Source: Pseudomonadota bacterium | GTDB taxonomy: Bacteria > Pseudomonadota > Gammaproteobacteria > Burkholderiales > UBA9220 | NCBI GenBank assembly: GCA_021845865.1 | Contig: JAJZVC010000002.1 | Location: forward strand, 42,076-106,075 | Reading direction: 5' to 3' | Length of the DNA stretch: 64,000 nt | Shown here: positions 54,098-63,108 of the stretch, one piece after another | How positions within the stretch are numbered: the first letter of the stretch is position 1 | How the letters are laid out: each line of letters begins with the position of its first letter | Notes under the pieces: model-generated | The model's database searches: none | What the model was told of the DNA's origin: nothing | What the model saw: only the letters and a program-made list of their open reading frames with translations | Translations under genes and position numbers: made by a program

Positions 54098-54670
54098 ATG
54101 AGCATCATGATCCATCCAACTGCTATCGTCGACGACGGTGCGGAGATCGGTGATGGCACGAATATCTGGCATTGGGCCCATATTTGCAGCGGGGCTAAAA
54201 TTGGGAAGAATTGTTCCTTTGGCCAGAATGTGTTCGTTGGTAACCGCGTGGTGGTGGGCAATAACGTCAGAGTGCAGAACAATGTTTCTATTTATGATGA
54301 TGTGACGCTGGAGGATGATATTTTTTGCGGCCCCAGCATGGTGTTTACCAACGTTATCAACCCCCGAAGTCATGTTCCCCGCAAGAATGAATATCGCCCC
54401 ACGCTCGTGAGGAGGGGGGCCTCCATTGGTGCTAATGCGACTATTGTTTGTGGCTATGTGATAGGGCTGTATGCTTTTATTGGTGCCGGTTCGGTAGTTA
54501 CACGAGATGTGCCCGACTTTGCCTTGGTGGTAGGAAATCCGGCCAGAAGGATGGGCTGGGTGTGTCAATGTGGCGTGAGGCTGCCAGGCGAGGTTGGTGA
54601 AGCGGTTTGTTCTGAGTGTGGCTGCCGTTATCGGATTACCGAACAAATGTGTATCCCTGTCGATGGGTAG
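54098..54670 (+). CDS. wbpD: UDP-2-acetamido-3-amino-2,3-dideoxyglucuronate N-acetyltransferase (WbpD-like)
   Basis: Left-handed beta-helix (hexapeptide repeat) acetyltransferase of 190 residues, expected to acetylate the C3 amino group made by WbpE. Repeats run from about residue 5 to 150 (IHPTAIVDDGAEIGDG, ASIGANATIVCG), with NEYRPTLVRRGASIGAN typical of WbpD/WlbB. The C-terminus adds two cysteine pairs (CQCG and CSECGC), a probable small zinc ribbon. It lies between wbpB and wbpE. Confidence 0.9.
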   Translation: MSIMIHPTAIVDDGAEIGDGTNIWHWAHICSGAKIGKNCSFGQNVFVGNRVVVGNNVRVQNNVSIYDDVTLEDDIFCGPSMVFTNVINPRSHVPRKNEYRPTLVRRGASIGANATIVCGYVIGLYAFIGAGSVVTRDVPDFALVVGNPARRMGWVCQCGVRLPGEVGEAVCSECGCRYRITEQMCIPVDG

Positions 54671-54675
54671 GTGTG

Positions 54676-55770
54676 GTGGAGTTTATTGATTTGAAGGCAC
54701 AGTTTTGTGCGCTGCAGCCAGAAATCGAGGGGCGCATCAATGCTGTTCTCCGGCATGGTCATTTTATTATGGGGCCGGAGGTGGCGGAACTGGAGCGGCG
54801 GTTGGCGGCTTATACGGGAGCTGCGTACTGTATTACAGTCGCTTCCGGGACAGAGGCGCTGCTGGTCAGCCTGATGGCACTGGGTGTCGGGCCTGGCGAT
54901 GAGGTTATTACTACGCCGTTTACGTTCATTGCTACGGCGGAGGTGGTTGCGCTGCTGGGTGCAATCCCTGTCTTCGTAGATATTGATCCTGTGACTTGCA
55001 ATATCGATCCTGCAAGCATTGAAGGGGCTATTACCCACAGAACTCGGGCTATCATTCCTGTATCCCTTTATGGACAGCCTGCCGATATGGATACGATCAA
55101 TGCCATTGCAGAGAGGCATGGCTTGACTGTCATAGAGGATGCGGCTCAGAGCTTCGGCGCTGAGTATAAAGGGAAGAAAAGTTGCAACCTTTCGACCATT
55201 GGATGCACCAGTTTTTTCCCTAGTAAACCGTTGGGTTGTTACGGTGATGGCGGTGCGATTTTTACCAGCGATGGTGGTTTGGCTAAAACCATGCGTGAGA
55301 TTCGTGTCCATGGACAAGAGAAGCGCTATCACCATGGACGCATTGGTGTTGGTGGGCGCATGGATACCCTTCAGTGCGGTATTGTACTGGCAAAGCTGGG
55401 GCGCTTCGATTGGGAGCTGGCTCAGCGGCAGCGGCTTGGTGAGCGCTATACTATGTTACTGGCAGATACTGACGTGGAAACACCAGCCATTACCTCTGAT
55501 CGAACAAGCGTTTATGCCCAATATACCTTGAAGGTGCGGGAGCGCGAAGCGTTCAAGGATCGGCTTGAAGCTCAGGGCATTCCTACTGCCATACATTATC
55601 CCGTTCCGATTCATCGTCAGCCGGCCTATGCGGCTTATTTCCTAGGAGAGTCGTTGCCTGTGGCGGAAGATGTGGCAACTCGCGTTATTAGCTTGCCCAT
55701 GTATCCGGATATGGACGAGGGAACCCAGGACAGAATCGTTGCTGCAGTCAAGGAGGCTCTGGTCCAATGA
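54676..55770 (+). CDS. wbpE: UDP-3-keto-GlcNAcA aminotransferase (WbpE-like, DegT family)
   Basis: PLP-dependent aminotransferase of 364 residues, predicted to aminate C3 of UDP-3-keto-GlcNAcA in the route to UDP-GlcNAc(3NAc)A. ASGTEALLVSLMAL, VIEDAAQSFGAEYKGKK and the PLP lysine in FFPSKPLGCYGDGGA (about residue 181) are clear. It starts at GTG 54676 (or 54673), six bases after the wbpD stop, giving MVEFIDLKAQ as in WbpE. Its stop overlaps the radical SAM gene start. Confidence 0.92.
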   Translation: MEFIDLKAQFCALQPEIEGRINAVLRHGHFIMGPEVAELERRLAAYTGAAYCITVASGTEALLVSLMALGVGPGDEVITTPFTFIATAEVVALLGAIPVFVDIDPVTCNIDPASIEGAITHRTRAIIPVSLYGQPADMDTINAIAERHGLTVIEDAAQSFGAEYKGKKSCNLSTIGCTSFFPSKPLGCYGDGGAIFTSDGGLAKTMREIRVHGQEKRYHHGRIGVGGRMDTLQCGIVLAKLGRFDWELAQRQRLGERYTMLLADTDVETPAITSDRTSVYAQYTLKVREREAFKDRLEAQGIPTAIHYPVPIHRQPAYAAYFLGESLPVAEDVATRVISLPMYPDMDEGTQDRIVAAVKEALVQ

Positions 55771-56618
55771 ATATCGAGCAATTTCCCTCCCGTATTGTCC
55801 TGGAGCTAACACCTCTATGCAATTTGTCTTGCTTTATGTGTCCTCGGCATTACATCAAGAAAACCGATGGCTACATGAGTGAGTCACTTTTCAAGAAACT
55901 GGTTGATGAGATTGAGGCGGAAAATAGGCAGGCGATTGTTTTGCCTTTTTGGCGCGGAGAAAGCTGCCTGCATCCGCAATTTCTAGAGTTACTTGGCTAT
56001 GCGCAGGGGAAGGGGTTGCGCATTCACCTCTCCACCAATGGCCTCTTCATGGAGCCGGCATTCAGGGACGTGTTTTATCGTTGTGAATTCGTCACGTTTA
56101 GTATTCACAACAACCAGGGCTACCGGAATGCTGTGGACTTTGTCCAGAAAAAGCCTGATTGGAGCCGGGTAACCACACAGATATCTTTCGTTGATTCAGA
56201 GAAAACAACCAGAAAATACCTTGCTGATTGTTCGGGTGCCAAAGGGCTGAAGGGTTTCGATAGCATTCGACTTTACGTGGAGCATACTGTCGGAGGAGAG
56301 TTTGGAAAGAATGGTGTGCCTAAAGTTGCCGTGGAGCGTTTTTTCTGTCCCAAATTGACGCATACTTTGGTGATAAGCGCGGATGGGGGGTTTAGCCGTT
56401 GCAATCACATTTGGGAGCCAGAGCAGGCGTTGAACTTGGCCTCCGCAACCATTAAAGACGTATGGGGTAGTTTAAGAATGAAAGAAATTCGAGAAACATA
56501 TCCCGACGAGCGTTGTACTCCCTGCGACCAATGGAGCGGTCATACCAATGGCAAGGCCTGGCGCAGATTGCCGGATGGCCAAATTGAGTATATGGAATAT
56601 GGCATGAACCATGAATGA
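55767..56618 (+). CDS. Radical SAM / SPASM-domain protein
   Basis: A 283-residue radical SAM enzyme. The 4Fe-4S motif is CNLSCFMC at about residues 18-25 (CxxxCxxC), followed by a glycine/Glu segment (FWRGESCLHP). A C-terminal SPASM-like region holds FFCPKLTH, ADGGFSRCNHIW and CTPCDQW, which could bind an extra cluster. It overlaps wbpE and the DegT gene on either side (4 and 8 bases), so it belongs to the sugar operon. Substrate unknown; sugar-modifying radical SAM enzymes such as DesII are one precedent. Confidence 0.85.
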   Translation: MNIEQFPSRIVLELTPLCNLSCFMCPRHYIKKTDGYMSESLFKKLVDEIEAENRQAIVLPFWRGESCLHPQFLELLGYAQGKGLRIHLSTNGLFMEPAFRDVFYRCEFVTFSIHNNQGYRNAVDFVQKKPDWSRVTTQISFVDSEKTTRKYLADCSGAKGLKGFDSIRLYVEHTVGGEFGKNGVPKVAVERFFCPKLTHTLVISADGGFSRCNHIWEPEQALNLASATIKDVWGSLRMKEIRETYPDERCTPCDQWSGHTNGKAWRRLPDGQIEYMEYGMNHE

Positions 56619-57762
56619 TTCTAGTGTGACGCGTAATATTGCGATTTCTTTGCCGTCAACGGGTGAGGAAGAATGGGAGGCGGTGCGCGAGCCGCTGATG
56701 TCCGGTTGGCTGACGCAGGGGCCGCAGGTTGCTGCTTTCGAAAAGGCATTTGCCGAGCGTCACCAAGTTAGCCATGCCTTGGCTTGTACGAGTTGTACTA
56801 CCGGTTTGCATCTTATTCTTGCTGCCATGGGTATCGGACCCGGCGACGAAGTAATTGTACCGGCATTTACTTGGGTGGCGACTGCCAATGCGGTGCTGTA
56901 TTGTGGCGCGACCCCAGTGTTTGCTGACGTTGATCGCACTACCTATAACATCGATCCTGCTGGGCTGCGAGAAAAGGTTACTGGCAAGACCAAAGCAATT
57001 ATTGTCGTGCATCTTTTTGGGTTATGTGCCGATATCGAGGCTATTGTTCAAGCTGTACCGGGTATACCCATTATTGAGGATGCGGCTTGTGCGGCTGGTG
57101 CAGACTATCAGGGGCGGCCCGCTGGCTCTCTCGGGCTGGCAGCTGCTTTCTCCTTTCATCCCCGTAAATCCGTCACTACGGGGGAGGGGGGTATGATTAC
57201 CACCAGCGATGACGCTCTGGCTGAAACCATCAATATGCTGCGCAACCATGGCGCCAGCATGTCGGAAGAACAACGTCACAAAGGGCCTCGTCCCTATATC
57301 CTCCCGGAGTTTAACCTACTTGGTTACAACTATCGCATGACGGATATCCAGGGTGCTGTGGGACTAGTTCAATTGCGCAAGATCGATCAGTTTATTGATG
57401 AACGTGCCCAGTGGGCCGCGTGGTATGCGGAACAACTCTCTGGCATATCGTGGCTGCGTATCCCAAGATACTACGAGGGTTATCGGCATGGCTGGCAGTC
57501 TTTTGTCTGCTATGTGGATGAAAGTTGCTCACCGTTACCGCGTAACGACATCATGGAAAAATTACAGCAACGCGGTGTAAGCACTCGTCCGGGGACGCAC
57601 GCCGTTCATATGTTGAGCTTATACCGCGAAAAATTCGGTCTTTTGCCAGATGATTTTCCCGGTGCACGTGATTGCGACAGCTACACTATGGCGATCCCAT
57701 TGCATAACCGTATGACAAAGGATGATTATGAGTACGTCGCCGATTGCCTCCACAGTTTATAA
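56611..57762 (+). CDS. DegT/DnrJ/EryC1/StrS-family sugar aminotransferase
   Basis: PLP aminotransferase of 383 residues. Key segments: CTSCTTGLHLILAAMGIGPGDEV, PIIEDAACAAGADYQGR, and PLP lysine in SFHPRKSVTTGEGG near residue 187. N-terminal LPSTGEEEWEAVREPLMSGWLTQGP is typical of C4- or C3-aminating dTDP/UDP-sugar enzymes. A 4-keto-6-deoxy sugar from RfbB is a reasonable substrate but this is inference. Its 3' end overlaps the methyltransferase start. Confidence 0.9.
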   Translation: MNDSSVTRNIAISLPSTGEEEWEAVREPLMSGWLTQGPQVAAFEKAFAERHQVSHALACTSCTTGLHLILAAMGIGPGDEVIVPAFTWVATANAVLYCGATPVFADVDRTTYNIDPAGLREKVTGKTKAIIVVHLFGLCADIEAIVQAVPGIPIIEDAACAAGADYQGRPAGSLGLAAAFSFHPRKSVTTGEGGMITTSDDALAETINMLRNHGASMSEEQRHKGPRPYILPEFNLLGYNYRMTDIQGAVGLVQLRKIDQFIDERAQWAAWYAEQLSGISWLRIPRYYEGYRHGWQSFVCYVDESCSPLPRNDIMEKLQQRGVSTRPGTHAVHMLSLYREKFGLLPDDFPGARDCDSYTMAIPLHNRMTKDDYEYVADCLHSL

Positions 57763-58771
57763 AAAGAATATGCCTGACTGGTTCGAAGACGTTCTGGGGC
57801 GAGGCGTGCCAAGCGAAGGCGAAAGATTTACTTTGGGTGGGCAAGCCTTTGTCATGCGCGATGCCATCCCTAGAAGCCAGACGCTGCTTTCCCAGCGGCA
57901 GACGCAGACAGAGGAAACATTCGGCTTCAAATGGAAAAAGCGCGATACATTCGATTCCCCGGCATCACTCGCGCGCATGCGGGAGTGGCTGATTGATCGC
58001 TACGGTGATTTATCTACTGCATCATGGCTTGCCGAACACGGTGAACAGCCATTGCTGATTGATGCTGGATGTGGTGCCGGCATGTCCGGACTTGAATTGC
58101 TTGGCCCGATTCTGCCACGTCTCAGGTATCTTGGTGTGGATGTTTCCGAGGCCGTTGATGTCGCGCGCCATCGTTTTCTGGAGCGCGGATTACAGGGCGG
58201 TTTCCTGCAGGCGGATATCAGCAATCTTCCTTTACCTGAAGGATCTATTGACCTTATTTTTTCTGAGGGCGTTCTTCACCACACTAATTCTACTGAGGGT
58301 GCGCTCAAATCTTTGGCTCGTCTATTAAAGTCAGGGGGGCGGTTTCTTTTCTATGTGTATCGGCGTAAAGGCCCCCTGCGCGAATTTACGGATGACTATG
58401 TTCGCGAAAAACTGCAAGTCATGTCTCCCGCTGAGGCTTGGCAGGCCATGGAACCACTGACGCAATTGGGAATCTCCCTCGGTGAGCTTAATGCGGAAAT
58501 AGACATCCCTCAACCAATTGATTTACTAGGTATCCCTGCTGGCCGCATTAACGTTCAGCGCCTGTTTTACTGGCATGTTGCAAAAATATTTTATAGGGCG
58601 GAGCTCACCTTTGAAGAAATGAACCATATCAATTTCGATTGGTATGCCCCGGCCAACGCTTATCGCCAATCTCCTGAGGAAGTTCGTACTTGGTGCGCGG
58701 AAGCAGGACTTATTATCGAGCGTGAAGTAGTTGAAGACGCGGGTATTACTGTCATAGCGCGCAAGGAGTAG
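57728..58771 (+). CDS. SAM-dependent methyltransferase (class I)
   Basis: A 347-residue protein. SAM motif I is LLIDAGCGAGMSGLELL (about residues 108-124), with motif II near LRYLGVDVSEAV and post-motif LIFSEGVLHHTNSTEGAL. The N-terminal 100 residues and the C-terminal third are extensions not found in minimal methyltransferases. ATG 57728 has AAAGGATG upstream. It lies 8 bases before the asnB-like gene. A sugar or lipid-linked acceptor is likely from context; the target is not known. Confidence 0.85.
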   Translation: MSTSPIASTVYKKNMPDWFEDVLGRGVPSEGERFTLGGQAFVMRDAIPRSQTLLSQRQTQTEETFGFKWKKRDTFDSPASLARMREWLIDRYGDLSTASWLAEHGEQPLLIDAGCGAGMSGLELLGPILPRLRYLGVDVSEAVDVARHRFLERGLQGGFLQADISNLPLPEGSIDLIFSEGVLHHTNSTEGALKSLARLLKSGGRFLFYVYRRKGPLREFTDDYVREKLQVMSPAEAWQAMEPLTQLGISLGELNAEIDIPQPIDLLGIPAGRINVQRLFYWHVAKIFYRAELTFEEMNHINFDWYAPANAYRQSPEEVRTWCAEAGLIIEREVVEDAGITVIARKE

Positions 58772-58778
58772 TGTCCAT

Positions 58779-60671
58779 ATGTGTGGGATCGCGGGTATCC
58801 TTAACCTCGATGGTGGGCCTGTTTCTTCTATAGTCCTTAAGAAAATGGCGGACGCCATTGCCCATCGCGGCCCCGACAGTGAGGGGAGTTATATAGACGG
58901 TAACTGTGGATTAGCTCATCGCCGTCTTGCCATTATTGACCTTTCCCCTGCAGGCCATCAGCCAATGACCACAGCTGATGGGCGTTATGTAATCACCTAT
59001 AACGGCGAGATATTCAATTTCCAGGAACTGCGAGTGGAATTGGAGGCCTTGGGGTGGGTGTTTCATTCTAGAACGGATACCGAAGTTGCGCTCAAGGCGT
59101 TTGCCCAATGGGGAGTGGATGCTGTGCGCCGATTTAATGGGCAGTTCGCCTTCGCCGTGTGGGACAAGATGGAGCGTAGCCTGTTCCTTGCCCGTGACCG
59201 CTATGGCATAAAGCCTCTTTATTACCGGCGTTGTGGGGATATATTCTTGTTTGGCTCGGAAATTAAGGCGCTGACGAGCCATCCCGCTTGCCGAACAGAG
59301 CTGGATAAAGAGGGGTTGCTTGAATACCTCACTTTCCAGAATTTCTTTACTGACAGGACTCTATTCCGCAATGTGAAGATTCTCCCCGCAGGCTCTTGGC
59401 TTCGCGTCGTTCCAAATGGCAAAGAATCCCAGCCTTTTGCCTACTGGGATTTTCATTTTACGGAGCCGGAGCATACCGAGGACGATGAGGCCTATTTAGA
59501 AGAACTTGATCGCTTATTGCGTCAAGCTATAAACAGGCAGCTTGTCAGTGACGTGGAAGTTGGTTCCTATCTTAGTGGTGGCATGGACTCTGGGGCCATC
59601 ACAGCCATTGCTGCCAGCCAACTTCCATACATGCGCACCTTTACATGCGGCTTCGATCTGAGTTCCGCGTCAGGGATTGAACTGGGATTTGACGAACGGC
59701 AGAAAGCCGAGCGCATGTCATATCTCTGTCATACGGAGCATTATCAAATTGTTCTCAAGGCCGGGGATATGGAGCGCGTTTTGCCGTCCCTAACACGATG
59801 CCTTGAGGAGCCGCGGGTTGGTCAGAGCTATCCTAACTATTATATCGCGCAGCTTGCCAGTAAATTTTGTAAAGTAGTGTTATCAGGAATTGGTGGAGAT
59901 GAACTGTTTGCAGGTTATCCATGGCGTTATTACCGTGCAGTGACCAACGATGACTTCGAGCATTATGTTGATAAGTATTACCAATATTGGCAGCGGATTC
60001 TTCCAAAAAATAGCATAGCGGATGTGTTTAAGCCGATATGGAAAGAAGTCGGTCATATCTCAACGCGCGAAATATTCCGTAAAGTGTTTCGAGAGCATGC
60101 GCACCATCTTACCCGCCCCGAAGATTACATTAACCACTCACTATATTTTGAGGCAAAGACTTTTTTGCATGGATTGCTTGTAATCGAAGATAAGATCAGC
60201 ATGGCGCATTCCTTGGAAACTCGGGTCCCTTTTCTCGACAATGACTTAGTTGATTTTGCGATGCGGGTGCCAGCTCGCTTGAAGCTCGGTAATTTAGGTG
60301 AGGTCATACGGCTCAACGAGAATGAGGCGGGCCCTAAAATTTCTAAGTATTTCCAGCAAACGAAAGATGGCAAGCTGATATTGCGAAAAATTTCGGAGCG
60401 TTATGTGTCAAATGAGGTTGCAAGGGACGTTAAGCAAGGTTTTTCTGCGCCTGATGCTAGCTGGTTCAGAGGAGATAGTATCGAATTCGTGAGACGTAGG
60501 CTTATGAATAAGGATGCGCAAATTTTTGAGTTTCTCGACAGAGACATCGTACAAAAATTAGTGCTGGATCATATCCAGGGAAAGGAAAACCGACGCCTTT
60601 TTATTTGGTCCATGCTGAATCTAGAGGAGTGGCTACGGATCAACCAAAGCGATAAGTGTAATGCATGCTGA
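58779..60671 (+). CDS. asnB: Asparagine synthase-like glutamine amidotransferase
   Basis: A 630-residue AsnB-type enzyme. Class II glutaminase domain begins with the nucleophile Cys2 (MCGIAGIL) and RGPDSEG, then an ATP-pyrophosphatase synthase domain with SYLSGGMDSG (about residue 265), and LSGIGGDELFAGYPWRYY. Inside an O-antigen island such enzymes (WbpS-like) convert hexuronates to uronamides, which would suit the WbpBDE product. True asparagine synthesis is the alternative. It overlaps the acyltransferase start by seven bases. Confidence 0.88.
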   Translation: MCGIAGILNLDGGPVSSIVLKKMADAIAHRGPDSEGSYIDGNCGLAHRRLAIIDLSPAGHQPMTTADGRYVITYNGEIFNFQELRVELEALGWVFHSRTDTEVALKAFAQWGVDAVRRFNGQFAFAVWDKMERSLFLARDRYGIKPLYYRRCGDIFLFGSEIKALTSHPACRTELDKEGLLEYLTFQNFFTDRTLFRNVKILPAGSWLRVVPNGKESQPFAYWDFHFTEPEHTEDDEAYLEELDRLLRQAINRQLVSDVEVGSYLSGGMDSGAITAIAASQLPYMRTFTCGFDLSSASGIELGFDERQKAERMSYLCHTEHYQIVLKAGDMERVLPSLTRCLEEPRVGQSYPNYYIAQLASKFCKVVLSGIGGDELFAGYPWRYYRAVTNDDFEHYVDKYYQYWQRILPKNSIADVFKPIWKEVGHISTREIFRKVFREHAHHLTRPEDYINHSLYFEAKTFLHGLLVIEDKISMAHSLETRVPFLDNDLVDFAMRVPARLKLGNLGEVIRLNENEAGPKISKYFQQTKDGKLILRKISERYVSNEVARDVKQGFSAPDASWFRGDSIEFVRRRLMNKDAQIFEFLDRDIVQKLVLDHIQGKENRRLFIWSMLNLEEWLRINQSDKCNAC

Positions 60672-61249
60672 GCGATATGGATGACGATTATTTTGCACAG
60701 ATGTTGCGAGCGCTTTACTCGGCCAATGACGAGCGGTTGCGTGAGAAGTATCACCGGAGTCTCCCTTTTGCCGACGGTTTGTTTGACCGCTGGGAAAGGG
60801 CTAGGCGCCTCGGTTTTGGGGCTGGTGCGAGTATATATAATAGTGCATTGGTCTTCGGCGAGGTGCAGGTTGGAGAAAACACATGGGTAGGGCCGAACAC
60901 AATCCTGGACGGTAGTGGAGGCAAGCTTTCCATTGGCTCATTCTGTTCGGTTTCTGCCGGCGTGCATATCTATACACATGACAGCGTGCTTTGGGCTCTT
61001 TCCGGCGGCATAAAAGAATTTCGGCAAGCGGATATCGCAATTGGCGACAGCGTTTATATTGGAAGTCAGAGCATGATAGCCCTAGGCGTAAGCATTGGCA
61101 GTCGCTGTGTCATTGCGGCCAATAGCTTTGTTAACCGTGATATTCCCGAAGGAACGGTGGTGGCTGGAAGCCCTGCTAAATCGATTGGCTGGGTAGAGGG
61201 GCATGGTGATAGCGTTCATATCCACTACGGGATTAAAAGTGACCTTTAA
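60665..61249 (+). CDS. Hexapeptide-repeat acyltransferase
   Basis: A 194-residue left-handed beta-helix transferase related to WbbJ/maltose acetyltransferases. The N-terminal 60 residues are helical; repeats start near ALVFGEVQVGENTWVGPN and include IGSFCSVSAGVHIYTHDS with the catalytic histidine, then IGSRCVIAANSFVNRDIPEG. It probably acetylates or acylates a sugar. ATG 60665 overlaps the asnB stop; ATG 60677 is an alternative. Confidence 0.87.
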   Translation: MLSDMDDDYFAQMLRALYSANDERLREKYHRSLPFADGLFDRWERARRLGFGAGASIYNSALVFGEVQVGENTWVGPNTILDGSGGKLSIGSFCSVSAGVHIYTHDSVLWALSGGIKEFRQADIAIGDSVYIGSQSMIALGVSIGSRCVIAANSFVNRDIPEGTVVAGSPAKSIGWVEGHGDSVHIHYGIKSDL

Positions 61250-61282
61250 CATGGTTTATACCCTTGCGCCTTGGGAGCATGA

Positions 61283-63058
61283 ATGTCAGTGTTCCGGTTG
61301 CTAATCGACGATTTATCTCAGACTTTTGGTGCAAGGCTTCTTGTGCTATTGGTGCTTATGACCATAGTGGCGATGGGCGAGGGTTTGGGAATAAGTTTGT
61401 TGCTCCCCTTGCTGAATTCGATTGGCGTCAGTCAAATGCCGGGGGAGACAGGACTGCAGCAAGCAATTTCCAATCTTCCCGAGATGCTTGGTCTTGGCAG
61501 CTCCGTTTTTTCGATAATGGGGCTTGCGATTTCCATTTTTTTTGCCCAAATGCTTCTATCAATTGGAAATAACTGGTGGGTTGCCTCGCTCCAAAGACAG
61601 TATGCAGCGCAATGGCAGCGTAGGCTATTCGGTGCATTCATTTCTGCCCGTTGGAGTTTCTTTGCGGATAAAAAAGCAGGGGAGTTGGTTAATGCCATTA
61701 CTACAGAAACTTCTCGACTGGCAGGTGCGTTTAATCTTCTGGCTCAGATAGCTATTGCGGCAATTATAATTGGGGTATACACCGTTATCGCATTGGCCGT
61801 ATCGTGGCAGGCAACTTTGGCATTGTTGTTTGTCGGTTTGGTGTTGCTTGTAGGTGCACGTGGGATTACTAAGAAGACTCACCAAATAGGTGTGAGGCTT
61901 GGACCGCTCAATGCAGAATTGAACGTGCAAACAACGGAATTTCTTACCGGTGCCAAGCTAATCAAAGCAACGGCGACAGAAGATAGGGCACGACAACGCA
62001 TCAACAGACTGGTAGATGAGTTACGCGTCAATTATAGGCTTGCGACATTTCTTCCTGGCTTGGTTCGCGGAATATTTGAATTTGTATCGCTAACGGCGCT
62101 CTGTCTTATTCTCGTATTTGGGCATGGCTATCTGAATATTGCGCCGGCCAATTTGCTAGTGGTGCTAGCCTTGTTTGTACGGCTTTTCCCCAAGATAAAT
62201 ATGTTTCAGCAATATGTGCAGGTCCTGAACACTTACGCGCCGGCTATTCAAATTACGACTTATCTTGAAGAAAAGGCAATTGCTGAACGCGAACATACTT
62301 TGACTGCAGTCGGTAGAGGCGAGCAAACCCTTTCGGGGAATGTCACGGTATCGATACAGAAGGCTGGCTATGGCGACATAGTTACCCTGAAAAATATCAA
62401 CATAGTTTTTCCTAAGTATGGATTTGTGGGCATAGTCGGGGAGTCGGGTGCTGGAAAGTCTACGCTTGCCAACTGTATGTTGGGGCTCTCGGATATTATT
62501 TCCGGGGATATTCGGATCGGGGAGCTATCAATACGTGACATATCCACCGGTACATGGCGCAAATACGTTGGATATGTGCCACAAGAGACGATACTTTTTC
62601 ATGCCACGATTAGAGAAAACATTGCGTGGGCAAATTCTAGTGCCACTTTTGAAGAGGTTGAGCGTGCTGCAAGGCGGGCAAGTGCCCATGAGTTCATAAT
62701 GGCTTTGCCGGAGGGGTACGATACTGTTATTGGGGATCAGGGGACAAGGCTATCGGGGGGGCAGCGTCAGCGAATAGGAATTGCCAGGGCCTTGTTGGGA
62801 TCTCCCAAGGTTTTGTTGTTAGATGAGGCAACCAGTGCATTAGATTCTGCTTCCGAACGTGCGATTCTAGAGACGATTACAGTTTTGCGTCAGGAGATTT
62901 GCATTGTGTCAATCGCACATAGACTCGGCTCCGTACGCGATACGGATAACCTTATTGTTATGAAAGATGGTTCCATTGTTGAGTCTGGCACATGGGAAGA
63001 ACTCATCTCTAAGCAGGGTTATCTGACCAAACTAGCATTGTCGCAGCATATTTTATAG
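61283..63058 (+). CDS. MsbA-type ABC transporter (fused membrane and ATPase domains)
   Basis: A 591-residue half-transporter. Six membrane helices lie within about residues 15-310. The ATPase has Walker A GESGAGKST (about 388), Q-loop VPQETILFH, signature LSGGQRQRIG and Walker B LLLDEATSALD. It works as a homodimer flipping lipid-linked substrate or polysaccharide precursors across the inner membrane. In this island a Wzk/PglK-like role in moving undecaprenyl-linked sugar units is possible, which would replace a Wzx flippase; not proven. ATG 61283. Confidence 0.9.
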   Translation: MSVFRLLIDDLSQTFGARLLVLLVLMTIVAMGEGLGISLLLPLLNSIGVSQMPGETGLQQAISNLPEMLGLGSSVFSIMGLAISIFFAQMLLSIGNNWWVASLQRQYAAQWQRRLFGAFISARWSFFADKKAGELVNAITTETSRLAGAFNLLAQIAIAAIIIGVYTVIALAVSWQATLALLFVGLVLLVGARGITKKTHQIGVRLGPLNAELNVQTTEFLTGAKLIKATATEDRARQRINRLVDELRVNYRLATFLPGLVRGIFEFVSLTALCLILVFGHGYLNIAPANLLVVLALFVRLFPKINMFQQYVQVLNTYAPAIQITTYLEEKAIAEREHTLTAVGRGEQTLSGNVTVSIQKAGYGDIVTLKNINIVFPKYGFVGIVGESGAGKSTLANCMLGLSDIISGDIRIGELSIRDISTGTWRKYVGYVPQETILFHATIRENIAWANSSATFEEVERAARRASAHEFIMALPEGYDTVIGDQGTRLSGGQRQRIGIARALLGSPKVLLLDEATSALDSASERAILETITVLRQEICIVSIAHRLGSVRDTDNLIVMKDGSIVESGTWEELISKQGYLTKLALSQHIL

Positions 63059-63108
63059 GACGCTGCTGTGTCGCCATTATGCAATTTACTTCGAAATAGA
63101 TGATATAG

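Noticed and set aside
54616..54675. wbpE starting at 54616 inside wbpD
   Set aside because: The extra residues are encoded by the wbpD cysteine tail in another frame, and GTG 54676 restores the conserved VEFIDLKAQ start.
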